Counted from the stretch's first letter, positions 52,501-61,876 are shown. The stretch is 64,000 nt of DNA from Sphingomonadales bacterium Ga0077531 (GCA_001464915.1 LNED01000028.1:1-64000); one strand, 5' to 3'. The notes: a model not told the origin generated them from the sequence alone. Program-made: numbers and translations.

Positions 52501-55500
52501 AGCCGATGCCAGCGGGCTTGGCGGATCGCTGGAAGATGGGGCTGGCGGCAATGGCAATGGCGGTGAGGCCTATATCGGGATCATCACCAATACGCCGGGC
52601 ACGATCACGGTCACCGGCCATGCGCGCGTCATCGCCAATGGCCAGGGCGGCGATAGCCTGACGAATTTCGCTGCGGGCAATGGTCAAGGCGGAATGGCCT
52701 ATATCCAGTCGCAAGGCAGCAGCACCATTACGCTGGGATCAGCGCAGGCGATTGCAATCGGCCAAGGCGGTTCTGCGGCGCTTCACCAAGGTGGACAGGG
52801 CAATGGCGGCACCGCCGAATTGCGCAGCCTTGGTACTGGCAGCCGCCTCATCATTCAGCGCAACGTGCCGGCCGACCTTGCCTCGGCAACGGGCGACGGC
52901 GCACTGTTGAATGCCAGCGGCATCGGCGCTGCTACCAATGGCGGAAACGGCATTGGCGGCGGCGGGAGAGGTGGCCAGATCGGCATTCTGGCACAAGGTG
53001 GCGGCAGCATCGCCTTGCCTACCGATCCACTGGGCGACCCCAATAGCGTTGGCGCGATCCAGTTGATCGCGCGCGGGATTGGCGGCGGGTCTTCGGTTGA
53101 AGGCGGCACAGGCGGCTTTGGCCGTGCCGGGGGCGGCTTGATCGAGGCTGACGGCGGCACGATCATCATGGGCGACACGATTTTCACGGTGTTTGGTCAA
53201 GGCGGGTCTAGCCTCGTTTCAACCAGCAACATCACCGGTGGCAATGCCTTTGGCGGTCAGCGCCGGATCCGCGTGCTCAATGGCGGCGAAGCGACCTTGG
53301 CGTTGCTCGGCGGCACAACGGGCACGCGCGGCGGCGATGGATCGGGCACTGGCAATGGCGGCGATGTGTTTTCCGGCCGTACGGAGGTCGAACTCACCGG
53401 CGGCACGCTGAACATCATCGGCGTGCTCGACCTGAATGATCAGAACCGCGGCGGCGATGGCGCTAATGGCGGCAATGCGTTTGGCGGTGGCGAAGGCGGC
53501 GGGGTCAGCTTTGTTGCCACCGATTCGACCATCACTGTGACGCCTGATGCCAGCGGGTTGGCGGGGATTACCATGGGCGGTACATTCCGTGGCGGTGATG
53601 GAGTGGCGGCGGGCGGCAATGCATTCGCGCAGCCAGTCACGTTTACGCTGACCAATACCGATCTTCTGGGCGGCTATCTGCGGATCACTCCACTGGCACA
53701 GGGGGGCAATGTGTTCGGCGGCGCTGGCCAGGGCGGCAATGCAACCGGCAGCGGTGTTTTTGTCACCATCACGGATTCGACGGTCAATCTGGTCGACGAC
53801 AATCTGATCACAGCCAATGCCGAAGCCGGCAATGGCGGCATCGGCCCAGGTAGCATTGGCGGTTCTGCGATGAGCGGCGGGGCCACGCTTTCGCTCAACA
53901 ACAGTGCGGTCACGATTGCGCCGGGGACGACAGCGGATGCCCGATTGACGGTGCAATCCTTGGCCGTCGCCGGAAGCGGTATGCAGGTCGGCAACGCGAC
54001 GGCCAGCGTGGCCCGATTGGCAATCGACAATTCATCGCTCCAAACCGGTCAGCTGTTGGTTGAGGGTGCGTCCACAGCGTTTTCAAACATGTCCGGCGCG
54101 CGCGGCGGCAGGGCGATATCGAGCTTGGCCGAAGTAACGGTCGCAGGCGCATCGCAGCTGAATGTCACAGGTTTCCTAACTGTGGGCAGCAACGCCTTCA
54201 CCTCGGCCGGGGGAGTCGCTGAAGGCGGGTTGTCATCGTTCACCGTTGCAGTTGGCAGCCAGGCCGTGATCAATGCTGGCGAGTTGAGCCTGATTGCCGA
54301 TGGTTCGGGCAGCGACGATCCGCTTGGCAACTTGGCGGGCCAATTCGTGCTCGACGTGCTTGGCGGCAATATCAATGCGGGCAACCTGTTCGCCTCGGCG
54401 CGTGGGGGTTCGGTTTCCGACGTTTTTGGCCCGTCGCGGCTTGTCGCGCGCAGCGGCAATATCAATGTGGCCGGGAGCCTGTTCGCTGAGGTGCAGGGCG
54501 ACCTTTCGATCCAGACCGGACAGGGCGGGATCATCGGCGCGCTGCGATCGGCAGCGACAACCACCAATGTCCAGATCAGATCGGAAGGCGTGATAGAGAT
54601 TGCGGGCGACAACAACGCCGTGGCGGGCCTTGGCGGCGATGTGATCAATCTGGCTGCGCGTGAGATCGATATTACAGCTGGAGCGCGAATTGGGGCCAAC
54701 CGGGTGTTTATCACCTCGCTCAACCAAGCGGCGACCGCCATTCTTGGCGGCACCACCGAAGGCAGCGGCTTCTCCCTGACTTCCGATGAATTGAGCCGGA
54801 TCAGCGCGCGCGAGCTGGGTATCGCCGTGCCGAACCTGAACTTCAGCAATGATCCCAACCTGCCCGATCTGCTGGTGCGCGACCTGTCGCTGACGGGAAC
54901 CGGGAGCAATGGCTTTGCGCTGGTGCAGATCTTCGCGGGCAGCGATGCCGCCGATGGCATTGTCAGGTTCGAAGGCACGCTCACCTACGCCAATGCTGGC
55001 GCGGATGATCTGCTGGAAATCGACGCGGGACGGATCGAGATTGTCACGCCGGGCGGCATTCGAGTCACCGATGCCAATGGTGCGCCGGGCGGCAATCTGG
55101 CGCTCAACGCTGACAATATCTGGGTGGCGGATGCGGCGACAATCACGCAGTTGCAGGGCAACCGCAACTTCGCCGGGCGCGATGCACTACTGGCGGTGGC
55201 AGCAACCGGCAGCAACGATCCGCTTGGCAATGTCCGCGCGGGCGGGGTGACCGTCAACGTCCGGGAAAGCCTGCTCGTGCGCAACACCGGGACTGCCTTT
55301 GCGGGCGGGGGCATCCTGATCGGCGGAGGTATCTTGTCGATCGTTTCGTCTGGCGGCAGTCAGTCGGGATCAAGCCCGCAGCTTGACGTGTTCGCCTATG
55401 GCCGCCGCCAAACCGCGCCGGGCACCTTTGTCGTTGGCGAGGCGTTTTTTGACGAGGTGAACTTCAACCGCGTCAGCCCCGGCAGCAGCCTTTACCTTGA

Positions 55501-55807
55501 TGCCAGCGCCTTCAACGATTGCGTGATCAACACCGGCGTATGTCCGCAGGCGCCCGAACCGCCGGAGCCAGAGGTTGAAGCGCCGCCGCAGATCAACAAT
55601 CCGACGTTGTTCGATGGCCCGATTAACATCGGCGGCACCCCGCAGACGGGCGAAGGTGACGAGGAGGATCGCTTTGGCATCGACTTCCCCGAACAACCCG
55701 AAGCACCGCTCATCACCGAAGACCCGCTGCTTGATGATCCTGTCACAAGCGGGGGCGATGCATCGGTGTATGGCACGGGCGCGACGCCGCCTGTAGGAGG
55801 CAAGTGA
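49550..55807 (+). CDS. Giant Gly-rich TpsA exoprotein (haemagglutination-activity domain)
   Basis: Secreted 2085-aa passenger of two-partner secretion. A signal peptide (to about residue 34) precedes the TPS domain (about 55-290), with FYSPTGILIGSTATFDVGSL standing for the NPNGI-type motif. The long body consists of short beta-strand repeats broken by Gly-rich turns (GRGGDGFGG, GGNGGIGRGGNAFF), as expected for a right-handed beta-helix fibre. Near the end Cys1991 and Cys1998 (NDCVINTGVCPQ) are the only cysteines of the mature protein, followed by an acidic Pro-rich tail. It probably is a surface adhesin or matrix fibre anchored through its C-terminus. Confidence 0.93.
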   Translation: MICSNRNRSRLLLGCGSAALALALTFAPQRAAAQAINAEGNVIDGVAFFDNPGAGQTTIDVVTPTTVIDWQPFEDVNGDALTFLPAGNTVTFQSGQLANFAVLNRILPSTNNNIAVINGNVISQITQVSGAPMTGGTVAFYSPTGILIGSTATFDVGSLLLTTLDTTPESFANFFNGGNLNLAAAPGSTARIQIDPGAQISALAENSFFAVVAADVEMLGTARINGSHAYVAGEVVNLSLSNGLFSISIPVGTAASGEVVTLNGDVGGPSSTGVGDNHIIYAVARASADPISMLFSGNLGFDPAQSAGIVNGEIILAANYNVSGRNVDSGSITQGIDAVFRGTSATSDVRADITLEDFTARSSVLAIGTGQTIARGNSSVAGNLLLVGRDVAAVEATGDDLFEVTGDVLIDARDYGVVSSSLQTLDAINATGGTARILSEAGATVRINGNALVTAEAFGGAEDISGIAGSSEGGTAEIVAAGGDVTITGLTNVRASAFGTNLDFIRTGATARGGMARVTVSGGGSATFDQDLLITAIGSGADSDVFSPSTGSDSFGGTALLSITGAGMVDIGGNAVLNASAFARGANAASGGALADAGEAAVSVDGSGTITIDGDLDLVATAIAGDNGGGQGGQGGQALGGAARAITVNGNGQITVVGDFSALADARGGNGTSGGDAFGGVAGANAINGTIDLQQLATADASAFGGSAAFGFGGNGGIGRGGNAFFQANGTAAQQATLMIGGDAEVFATGSGGDGGSSDGSAIAAGRGGDGFGGDFGTPNQADPNFTSGAFLLASGDYGTISVAGTATLDASGFGGFGGSAAGPLTGGRGGDGFGGLAQAGLALLGGPGTVGGGSATFGDLFVDANGRGGDGGIDGQIDAVVGLGGNGVGGGALVTVRAGDVTAGLVQLSALGLGGVGNDGGMGSGGTAGVLGGQNGSFTATGIDLFAGGIGGFSDAGRGGDGLGGTAAIEGDGITVIVNGNVTADASGLGGSLEDGAGGNGNGGEAYIGIITNTPGTITVTGHARVIANGQGGDSLTNFAAGNGQGGMAYIQSQGSSTITLGSAQAIAIGQGGSAALHQGGQGNGGTAELRSLGTGSRLIIQRNVPADLASATGDGALLNASGIGAATNGGNGIGGGGRGGQIGILAQGGGSIALPTDPLGDPNSVGAIQLIARGIGGGSSVEGGTGGFGRAGGGLIEADGGTIIMGDTIFTVFGQGGSSLVSTSNITGGNAFGGQRRIRVLNGGEATLALLGGTTGTRGGDGSGTGNGGDVFSGRTEVELTGGTLNIIGVLDLNDQNRGGDGANGGNAFGGGEGGGVSFVATDSTITVTPDASGLAGITMGGTFRGGDGVAAGGNAFAQPVTFTLTNTDLLGGYLRITPLAQGGNVFGGAGQGGNATGSGVFVTITDSTVNLVDDNLITANAEAGNGGIGPGSIGGSAMSGGATLSLNNSAVTIAPGTTADARLTVQSLAVAGSGMQVGNATASVARLAIDNSSLQTGQLLVEGASTAFSNMSGARGGRAISSLAEVTVAGASQLNVTGFLTVGSNAFTSAGGVAEGGLSSFTVAVGSQAVINAGELSLIADGSGSDDPLGNLAGQFVLDVLGGNINAGNLFASARGGSVSDVFGPSRLVARSGNINVAGSLFAEVQGDLSIQTGQGGIIGALRSAATTTNVQIRSEGVIEIAGDNNAVAGLGGDVINLAAREIDITAGARIGANRVFITSLNQAATAILGGTTEGSGFSLTSDELSRISARELGIAVPNLNFSNDPNLPDLLVRDLSLTGTGSNGFALVQIFAGSDAADGIVRFEGTLTYANAGADDLLEIDAGRIEIVTPGGIRVTDANGAPGGNLALNADNIWVADAATITQLQGNRNFAGRDALLAVAATGSNDPLGNVRAGGVTVNVRESLLVRNTGTAFAGGGILIGGGILSIVSSGGSQSGSSPQLDVFAYGRRQTAPGTFVVGEAFFDEVNFNRVSPGSSLYLDASAFNDCVINTGVCPQAPEPPEPEVEAPPQINNPTLFDGPINIGGTPQTGEGDEEDRFGIDFPEQPEAPLITEDPLLDDPVTSGGDASVYGTGATPPVGGK

Positions 55808-55808
55808 G

Positions 55809-58800
55809 ATGACGCTGCGCCGCAACGCCGCCCGCCTGATTGTGTCCTCCGCCACCGCGCTGGGGCTGGCGGCGATGCTTATCGCCGTTCCCGGCGCAGC
55901 GCGGACAAAGGCCGTTACCAGCCTTAGCCTGCGCGACACGTTTCCCATCGGATCGAACGGGTTGTGCGAAGCCCAAATCCTCGTGCCGGAACCGGGGGCA
56001 GGGCTGTTCGACCGGCGTTATTCGGTGATCTGCCGCGATGCCGCCGCGCCAGTTGGCACGCTATGGGTGGTCAAGGCCAAGCCCGAAGATGCCGCGCCTT
56101 CGCGCTTCGCCGGGGCGGATGCGACCTGCACGCCGGGCGCTGCGACTGCCAGTGAATTGCCCGGGCTCCCCGCGGCGCAGCGCTTGTCATGTTCGCGCGG
56201 GGATTCAATCCTGCGCACCGATCTGCTGATCGGCAACCGCGGCGGGCGCACCTATGCAGCTAGCGGCCTGTCTGCCTATGGCAAAGCGCTGGAGCTTGGC
56301 ATTGCCTCGCTCGCCAGTGACGAAGTCGTGCCCGGCAACGTCGAAATCCCGCTCACCAGCACCACCGATGCGCTCGCCTTTGCGCGCCAACAGGCTGAAG
56401 CGATCGCCGCCGATCAGGCGCTGGTCGAAGCGTACCGCCGCAGCAATGCAGGCAATTTCGCTGAAGCGGCGGAGTTTTTTGCGGTATCCTCCGGCGCGTT
56501 GTTGGGAACTGGCGCTGCCGAAGCGCGGCTGAACGAGGCGCTCCAGCAGTCGAACCTCGGAAACTTCAACGAAGCGCGCCGGCTGTTGGTTGCCAGCCGC
56601 GCGGCCAGCGCGACCAGTCCGCTGCTCGCCCGATTGCAGCGCAATTTTGAGGGTATGGACGCGCTCAACCGGCGCAAGGCGGGTGATGCTCTGGCGATCC
56701 TCGATACCCCGCTGGCAATCGAATTTGCTGATGGAGATGCGATCCGCACGCTAACCATCGGCCCCGCGCTCGCCGGGCAATTGGCGAGCGAGAGCGGACG
56801 GATCACGAGCGAATATTCGCTGAGCTTGACCCCGCTGGAACGCGCGCAGTTGCTTGATGGTCAGCACGCCTATCTCAAGGCAACGGCCCTGCGTCTGCTT
56901 GGCCGGGGCGATGAAGGTGCGAGCCTGCTGCGCTCCGCCGAAGCTGCCTTCGCAGATGTGCGCGGCGGGCGTGTGGTCTCGGTCGCATGGCTGCGTGCGC
57001 AGGTGCTGAGCGAGCTGGCGCAGGTGGCCGAGCGCGGCGGGCGCGTGGCTGAGGCAGAAGGTCTGCACAGTCAGGGCATTGCGCTGCTGGCCTCGTCCTA
57101 TCCGGGATCACCTGCATTCGACAGCGCGCGGGCGCAGCTCGCCGGGCTGTATGCCCGCAACGGGCGGCAGGGCGAGGCGTTGACGATCTATCGCGCAATC
57201 GTGAGTGAGGCCAAGGGCCGCGCGCTGCCATCGCTGCGCGGCTTGATGACGCCCTATTTCGCGCTGTTGATCGAAGGCGATGCGGCTGGTGGCGCTACAG
57301 CCGCGACTGATGTGTTTGCGGCGAGCCAATTGCTCAGTCGCCCCGGACTTGCGCAGACGCAAGCAGCGCTCGCCCGCGAATTGTCGGGCGGCAGTGACGA
57401 GGCGTCGCAGCTGTTCCGCACCGCCACCAATCTGGGGCGTTCGATTGAGCAATTGCGGGTGGCGCTGCTTGAACTTGAAGCCGCGCCCGAAGCCAGCAGT
57501 GGCCAAACCGCGCAGATCGCCGAGCGGCGCGGGCGGCTCGACCAATTGCAGCAGCAACAGGCCGAAGTGCTACAAAAGCTGGCGACCTATCCGCGCTATC
57601 GGGCGGTCGCAGGCGAAGCGATTGCGCTGCCGGAATTGCAGGCGATCCTTGGCGAGGGTGAGGCTTATGTGAAGCTCGTCACGCTCGACCGGGATGCCTA
57701 CGTGGTTTACGCGACCCGCACCGAGGCGATGACATGGCGCGCCGATGCAACGCCCGCGCAGCTCGACAGTCTGGTGGGCCAGATCCGCGAAAGCATTGCG
57801 GTGGTCGAAGGCGGGCAGGTGCTGACCTATCCGTTCGATATCGCCCGCGCGCGTGAACTATATGTCCGCCTGTTCGCACCAGTGGCCGACCGATTGCCCA
57901 AGGCGCAGCACATTGTGTTTGAACCCGATGGCGCGCTGCTCAAGTTGCCGATTAACTTGCTGGTGACCGACGATGCCAGCGTCTCCGCCTACAACGCTCG
58001 GATGGCGGGGCGTGATGCGGATGAGTATGATTTTCGCGGCACAGCGTGGCTGGGGCGCAGTGCGCAGATCAGCACATCGGTCGCCGCATCGGCGTTCCGC
58101 GATGTGCGCGCCGCGCGACCTTCGGACGGGACACGCGCCTATCTCGGCCTCGGTGAAAATGCGCCGGTCGGCAATGGTTCGGCGGGTGCATCGCGCACGC
58201 GGGCTGCGCTGGAAAGCGGGGAGCGGTGCCAGTGGTCGCCCAATATCTGGGCCAATCCGATCAAGGCGGATGAACTGCGGTCAGCCGCGTCGCGGTTTGG
58301 CGGCGGCGGGCGGGTGCTGACGGGCGCGGACTTCACCGACAGCGCGATCATGGGGCTGAACGATCTGAGTGAATACCGCATCCTGCACTTCGCCACCCAC
58401 GGCCTCGTCACCGCGCCGCAGCCCGAATGTCCGCCGCGCCCGGCGCTGCTGACCAGTTTCGATGTGGGTGAGGGGTCTGACGGCCTGCTCAGCTTTGCCG
58501 AGATTTTCGGGCTCCGGATCGACGCCGATCTGGTGATCTTGTCGGCCTGCGATACGGCCGGCAGCGCCACTGTGGGCGCAACGCGCGAAGCCGGTATCAC
58601 TGGCGGCGGAGAGTTCGCGCTGGACGGATTGGTGCGTGCGTTCGTTGGTGCAGGCGGGCGCACCGTGCTGGCGAGCCATTGGCCGGTGCCGGATGATTTC
58701 GACGCGACCGGGCGGCTGATCGGCGGACTGTTTGCTGCCAATGGCCAGGCCACGGCAGGCGCGCTGCAATCGTCGCAACGGTTGCTGATGGACGATGCCG

Positions 58801-58871
58801 AGACTTCGCATCCGTTCTACTGGTCAGCCTTTGCGGTGGTGGGTGATGGCGCCGCGCGCCTGACCCGCTGA
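55809..58871 (+). CDS. Exported TPR-like/CHAT (caspase-like) protein
   Basis: 1020-aa protein with a signal peptide (to about residue 31-35), a middle region of TPR-like helical repeats (about 205-560), a coiled stretch (QIAERRGRLDQLQQQQAEVL) and a C-terminal CHAT domain. The catalytic dyad is intact: His864 in ILHFATHGLV and Cys914 in VILSACDTAG. CHAT domains are separase/caspase-like proteases; most studied ones are cytoplasmic, so an exported one is notable. It starts 1 nt after tpsA and could process or control the exoprotein in the periplasm or at the surface. Confidence 0.92.
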   Translation: MTLRRNAARLIVSSATALGLAAMLIAVPGAARTKAVTSLSLRDTFPIGSNGLCEAQILVPEPGAGLFDRRYSVICRDAAAPVGTLWVVKAKPEDAAPSRFAGADATCTPGAATASELPGLPAAQRLSCSRGDSILRTDLLIGNRGGRTYAASGLSAYGKALELGIASLASDEVVPGNVEIPLTSTTDALAFARQQAEAIAADQALVEAYRRSNAGNFAEAAEFFAVSSGALLGTGAAEARLNEALQQSNLGNFNEARRLLVASRAASATSPLLARLQRNFEGMDALNRRKAGDALAILDTPLAIEFADGDAIRTLTIGPALAGQLASESGRITSEYSLSLTPLERAQLLDGQHAYLKATALRLLGRGDEGASLLRSAEAAFADVRGGRVVSVAWLRAQVLSELAQVAERGGRVAEAEGLHSQGIALLASSYPGSPAFDSARAQLAGLYARNGRQGEALTIYRAIVSEAKGRALPSLRGLMTPYFALLIEGDAAGGATAATDVFAASQLLSRPGLAQTQAALARELSGGSDEASQLFRTATNLGRSIEQLRVALLELEAAPEASSGQTAQIAERRGRLDQLQQQQAEVLQKLATYPRYRAVAGEAIALPELQAILGEGEAYVKLVTLDRDAYVVYATRTEAMTWRADATPAQLDSLVGQIRESIAVVEGGQVLTYPFDIARARELYVRLFAPVADRLPKAQHIVFEPDGALLKLPINLLVTDDASVSAYNARMAGRDADEYDFRGTAWLGRSAQISTSVAASAFRDVRAARPSDGTRAYLGLGENAPVGNGSAGASRTRAALESGERCQWSPNIWANPIKADELRSAASRFGGGGRVLTGADFTDSAIMGLNDLSEYRILHFATHGLVTAPQPECPPRPALLTSFDVGEGSDGLLSFAEIFGLRIDADLVILSACDTAGSATVGATREAGITGGGEFALDGLVRAFVGAGGRTVLASHWPVPDDFDATGRLIGGLFAANGQATAGALQSSQRLLMDDAETSHPFYWSAFAVVGDGAARLTR

Positions 58872-58889
58872 CGGGAAGGCGCGCGCGTA

Positions 58890-60947
58890 ATGAATGCAAC
58901 GCCAGACCGCACGCCATCGCGGCTCGGCTGGATCGCGCGCGGCTGGCGCAATGTGCGCGAGGCGGGCGGAGTGCAGCTCGCCGCGACGCTGGTGGTGCTG
59001 TGCGCGGCGCTGTTCATCGCGCGGTTCAGCTGGGTGCTACCCGACGGCGAAGTGCCCACACCGCTGACCGGGGAGGCCGAGCGGGCGCTGTATGACCTGC
59101 GCGCCTATTACGCCGCCGATCTGGTCGAGCAGGACGACCGGGTGGTGCTGGTGGTTTATACCGATCAGACGCTGATCGCCGCGCGCAAACGCTCCCCGCT
59201 CGACCGGGGCCTACTCGCACGCACGCTGACCACGCTGGACGGGATGGGCGCCAAAGCGATCGGGATCGATATCCTGTTCGATCAGCCGCAGGATGAAGAC
59301 CCCGAACTGATCGCAGCCCTGCGCGGGATGAAGACCCCGGTGGCGGTCGCTTACGCCAATGTTGCCACCAATCAGGACGATGTGGTCTACGAACAGCAGC
59401 AATATCTTGAGGAGTTTCAGGCGCAACTGGCAGGCAGCAAAGCCCGGCCTGCCAGTATCCGGCTCGACAACACCTTTGGCGCGACGCGGGTGTGGCCAAG
59501 TATCGTGGAAGGCCTGCCGCCGCTGTTGGGCCGTGCGATGCTGGATGATGCAGGCGTGGCGGCGCCTCGCTTTAACGGATACGAAGGCGCGCTCGATTAC
59601 CGGCGCCCCAAATTTGTCGACGCGCCGCTGTTCGCCTCGCTCCAGATTGATCTGCTGGCCGACTCCGATCCCGAAGTGCTGCCGTTTCTAGCCGAGCAGA
59701 TTGCGGGCAAATATGTGCTGATCGGCGGCGATATTGTCGATTATGACCGGGTGGAAACGACCTTCACCTCGATCAATGGCGAAGTGCCCCCAGGTCTGGC
59801 TGTCCATGCCGAGATTATCGCGCAGATGCTCGACAACCGCGTGCTTGAGCCTGTCCCGCAATGGGCGCTGTGGGCGATGGCGGTGCTGGTTGTGCTGAGC
59901 GCCGCGCTGACCGCGCTGCTCGAATGGCAGGCACGGCGGTTAGCGCCGCTGGTGGTGCTGCTGTTCGTGGGCTTTGTCGGTATCCCATTGCTGCTGCAAT
60001 TGCGGAACGTCGATACCTATGGTCTGCCCGCAGTCGGCTGGCTAGTTGGCTGGATCATCGCCTTCGCCGCCGTGACTGCCGCCGCGCGCGCATCGGGCGC
60101 GGTGCAGCGCAATTTTGCCGCCAGCGCGCTGGGCAAATACATCCCGCGCGATATTGCCCAGGCGATTATCGACAAGCCCGAATTGCTTTCCCTCGGGGGG
60201 GAAAAACGCGCGATCTTTGTGCTGTTCAGCGATCTGGAGGGCTTCACCAAGATGAGCCACGCGATTGCGCCGGAAATGGTGGCAAAGCTGCTCAACCGCT
60301 ATCTCGATATGCTGAGCCAAGTGGTGCTCGATCATGGCGGCGTGATCGACAAGTTTGTCGGCGATGCGGTGGTGGCGTTTTGGGGCGCGCCGATTTCGCG
60401 GCCTGATGATGGGATGCGCGCTGCCAAGGCTGGCTATGCGATCTGGCAGGCCGGCGAGGCTTTCCGGCGCGAAGTGGCGGCGATGGATCCGAACCTGCCC
60501 CCCATCGGCAAGACCCGCGTCGGCCTGCATTACGGCGAGGCGGTGATCGGCAATTTCGGCGGTGCGACTCGGATCCAATACACCGCGCTCGGCGATTCGA
60601 TGAACACCGCCGCGCGGTTGGAGGCTGCGAACAAAGCGCTCGATTCCGCCGTGATGGCGAGCCGCGAATTTGCCGAAGCCTCTGGGCTCGATTGGTGGCG
60701 GGCGATGGGCCGGGTCCAGCTGCGCGGGCGAGCGAGGCCGGTCGATCTGTTTGAACCCGCGCCCGAATTTCCGTTAGACGACCGCAGGCAACTGGCCGAA
60801 GCTTGCGCGCTTGCCACAGATGACCGCGAAAGCGCGCGCATGATGGTTGAGGTAGTCGCGGCTCGCCACCCAAATGATTCAGCGCTAGGCAATCTTGCCC
60901 GGCGCATGCAGGCTACGGACGAGGGAGGAACCTATGTTCTCGGATAG
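58890..60947 (+). CDS. CHASE2-class III adenylate cyclase
   Basis: Membrane receptor-cyclase of 685 aa. One N-terminal helix leads to a periplasmic CHASE2 domain (about residues 55-320; DRVVLVVYTDQTL, GAKAIGIDILFDQP), three membrane helices (about 325-400), then the cyclase domain. Canonical catalytic residues are present: metal-binding Asp448 (FSDLEGF) and Asp492 (KFVGDAVVAF), adenine-specifying Lys488 and Asp569 (TALGDSMNTAARL), and transition-state Asn572 and Arg576. It should form cAMP in response to a periplasmic cue. It follows the CHAT gene by 18 nt and overlaps the next gene by 14 nt. Confidence 0.93.
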   Translation: MNATPDRTPSRLGWIARGWRNVREAGGVQLAATLVVLCAALFIARFSWVLPDGEVPTPLTGEAERALYDLRAYYAADLVEQDDRVVLVVYTDQTLIAARKRSPLDRGLLARTLTTLDGMGAKAIGIDILFDQPQDEDPELIAALRGMKTPVAVAYANVATNQDDVVYEQQQYLEEFQAQLAGSKARPASIRLDNTFGATRVWPSIVEGLPPLLGRAMLDDAGVAAPRFNGYEGALDYRRPKFVDAPLFASLQIDLLADSDPEVLPFLAEQIAGKYVLIGGDIVDYDRVETTFTSINGEVPPGLAVHAEIIAQMLDNRVLEPVPQWALWAMAVLVVLSAALTALLEWQARRLAPLVVLLFVGFVGIPLLLQLRNVDTYGLPAVGWLVGWIIAFAAVTAAARASGAVQRNFAASALGKYIPRDIAQAIIDKPELLSLGGEKRAIFVLFSDLEGFTKMSHAIAPEMVAKLLNRYLDMLSQVVLDHGGVIDKFVGDAVVAFWGAPISRPDDGMRAAKAGYAIWQAGEAFRREVAAMDPNLPPIGKTRVGLHYGEAVIGNFGGATRIQYTALGDSMNTAARLEAANKALDSAVMASREFAEASGLDWWRAMGRVQLRGRARPVDLFEPAPEFPLDDRRQLAEACALATDDRESARMMVEVVAARHPNDSALGNLARRMQATDEGGTYVLG

Positions 60948-61680
60948 ATTGAAAGCACGCTTTGCCGGATTGGCATTGGCAGGCGCAGCGCTGGCTTTGC
61001 CGGTGGCAGGCATCGCGGGGGTTGTGGTCAAATCGACCGGGCCATCAGCGTCGACCTACAAGGTTGGCACCAAGCTGGAAGATGCTGCCACAATCACGTT
61101 GAAGGCAGGCGACGTGGTGACCGTGCTCACCGCCGAAGGCACCCGCGTGATCAAGGGCGCGGGCACGTTCCGCGTCGGTGATCGGCCGCAGGTTGCCTCT
61201 GACCGTTTCGCCTCTTTGACCCGCAGACGCGCCGCCACCCGCGTGCGCACCGGGGCCGTACGTGCGCCCGAAGATGATGCCGTGACTAACCCCAGCCTGT
61301 GGTATGTCGATGTCACGCGATCCGGCACGATCTGCCTCTATGATCTTGCCACTGTGCGGTTGTGGCGTCCGGGCACGGCAGGGACTTCGACCTATCGCAT
61401 CAGCGGCGATGGCAACGACGCGCAGGCCGAAGTCACCTTTGACGACACGGTCACCGTCGCGGCGCTCGACCCTGCGCGCCTGCCAATTGCCGAGGGAGCA
61501 CCCTACATGATCACCGCGCCCGATGGATCGACATCGGCGCAGATCAACTTCGTGCTGCTGGGCGAAGATTACGAAGCGCCTGACGCATTGGCGGAAGCGC
61601 TGATCGCCAAGGGGTGCAGCGTTCAGCTCGAATCGCTCGCCACCAGCCTTGAAGCGTCTGCCGAGGCGGTCGGCGGCTAA
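60934..61680 (+). CDS. Small exported FecR-like protein
   Basis: 248-aa exported protein with an N-terminal signal or anchor (FAGLALAGAALALPVAGIAG). The first mature part (YKVGTKLEDAATITLKAGDV, TRVIKGAGTFRVGD) looks like the beta-barrel of a short FecR or SH3-like domain; the rest is beta-rich with one Cys pair region (GTICLYD, KGCSVQLES). The ATG at 60934, with GGGAGGA upstream, overlaps the cyclase gene by 14 nt. The tight coupling suggests that it binds the CHASE2 domain in the periplasm. The family call is tentative. Confidence 0.7.
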   Translation: MFSDRLKARFAGLALAGAALALPVAGIAGVVVKSTGPSASTYKVGTKLEDAATITLKAGDVVTVLTAEGTRVIKGAGTFRVGDRPQVASDRFASLTRRRAATRVRTGAVRAPEDDAVTNPSLWYVDVTRSGTICLYDLATVRLWRPGTAGTSTYRISGDGNDAQAEVTFDDTVTVAALDPARLPIAEGAPYMITAPDGSTSAQINFVLLGEDYEAPDALAEALIAKGCSVQLESLATSLEASAEAVGG

Positions 61681-61876
61681 TCCAAGCGGGGGGTTAGGGC
61701 GGATAAGCGGTTGCATCCACGACCCAAGCTTGGGACAAGGAGCGCGGGCAGCCTAGGGGGAGTCGGCAGACGGGACGACTTTTCCTGACGCGGCTCTACA
61801 AGCGCCGATATTGCAGGCTTGCTAGCCTGTATACGCTCGGCGCTTGCTGGCGGGACAGCATCTCGGGGGGGATGGC
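61681..61876 (+). promoter_or_regulatory. Intergenic region with structured leader before the cytochrome gene
   Basis: This 196-nt gap carries the nested hairpin at 61801-61844 and a GGGGGGG ribosome-binding stretch before the ATG at 61877. The break in gene overlap suggests a separate promoter for the cytochrome and lipoprotein genes, or an attenuator inside one operon. Confidence 0.5.
61801..61844 (+). promoter_or_regulatory. Nested hairpin 33 nt before the cytochrome gene
   Basis: Outer arms AGCGCCGA (61801-61808) and TCGGCGCT (61837-61844) are perfectly complementary; inside them CAGGCT-TGCT-AGCCTG (61814-61829) forms a second perfect 6-bp stem. No U-run follows, so a leader or processing element is more likely than a terminator. 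Confidence 0.5.

Noticed and set aside
51230-52714. Minus-strand open frame inside tpsA
   Set aside because: Produced by Gly-rich repeat coding on the plus strand; composition lacks any fold signature.
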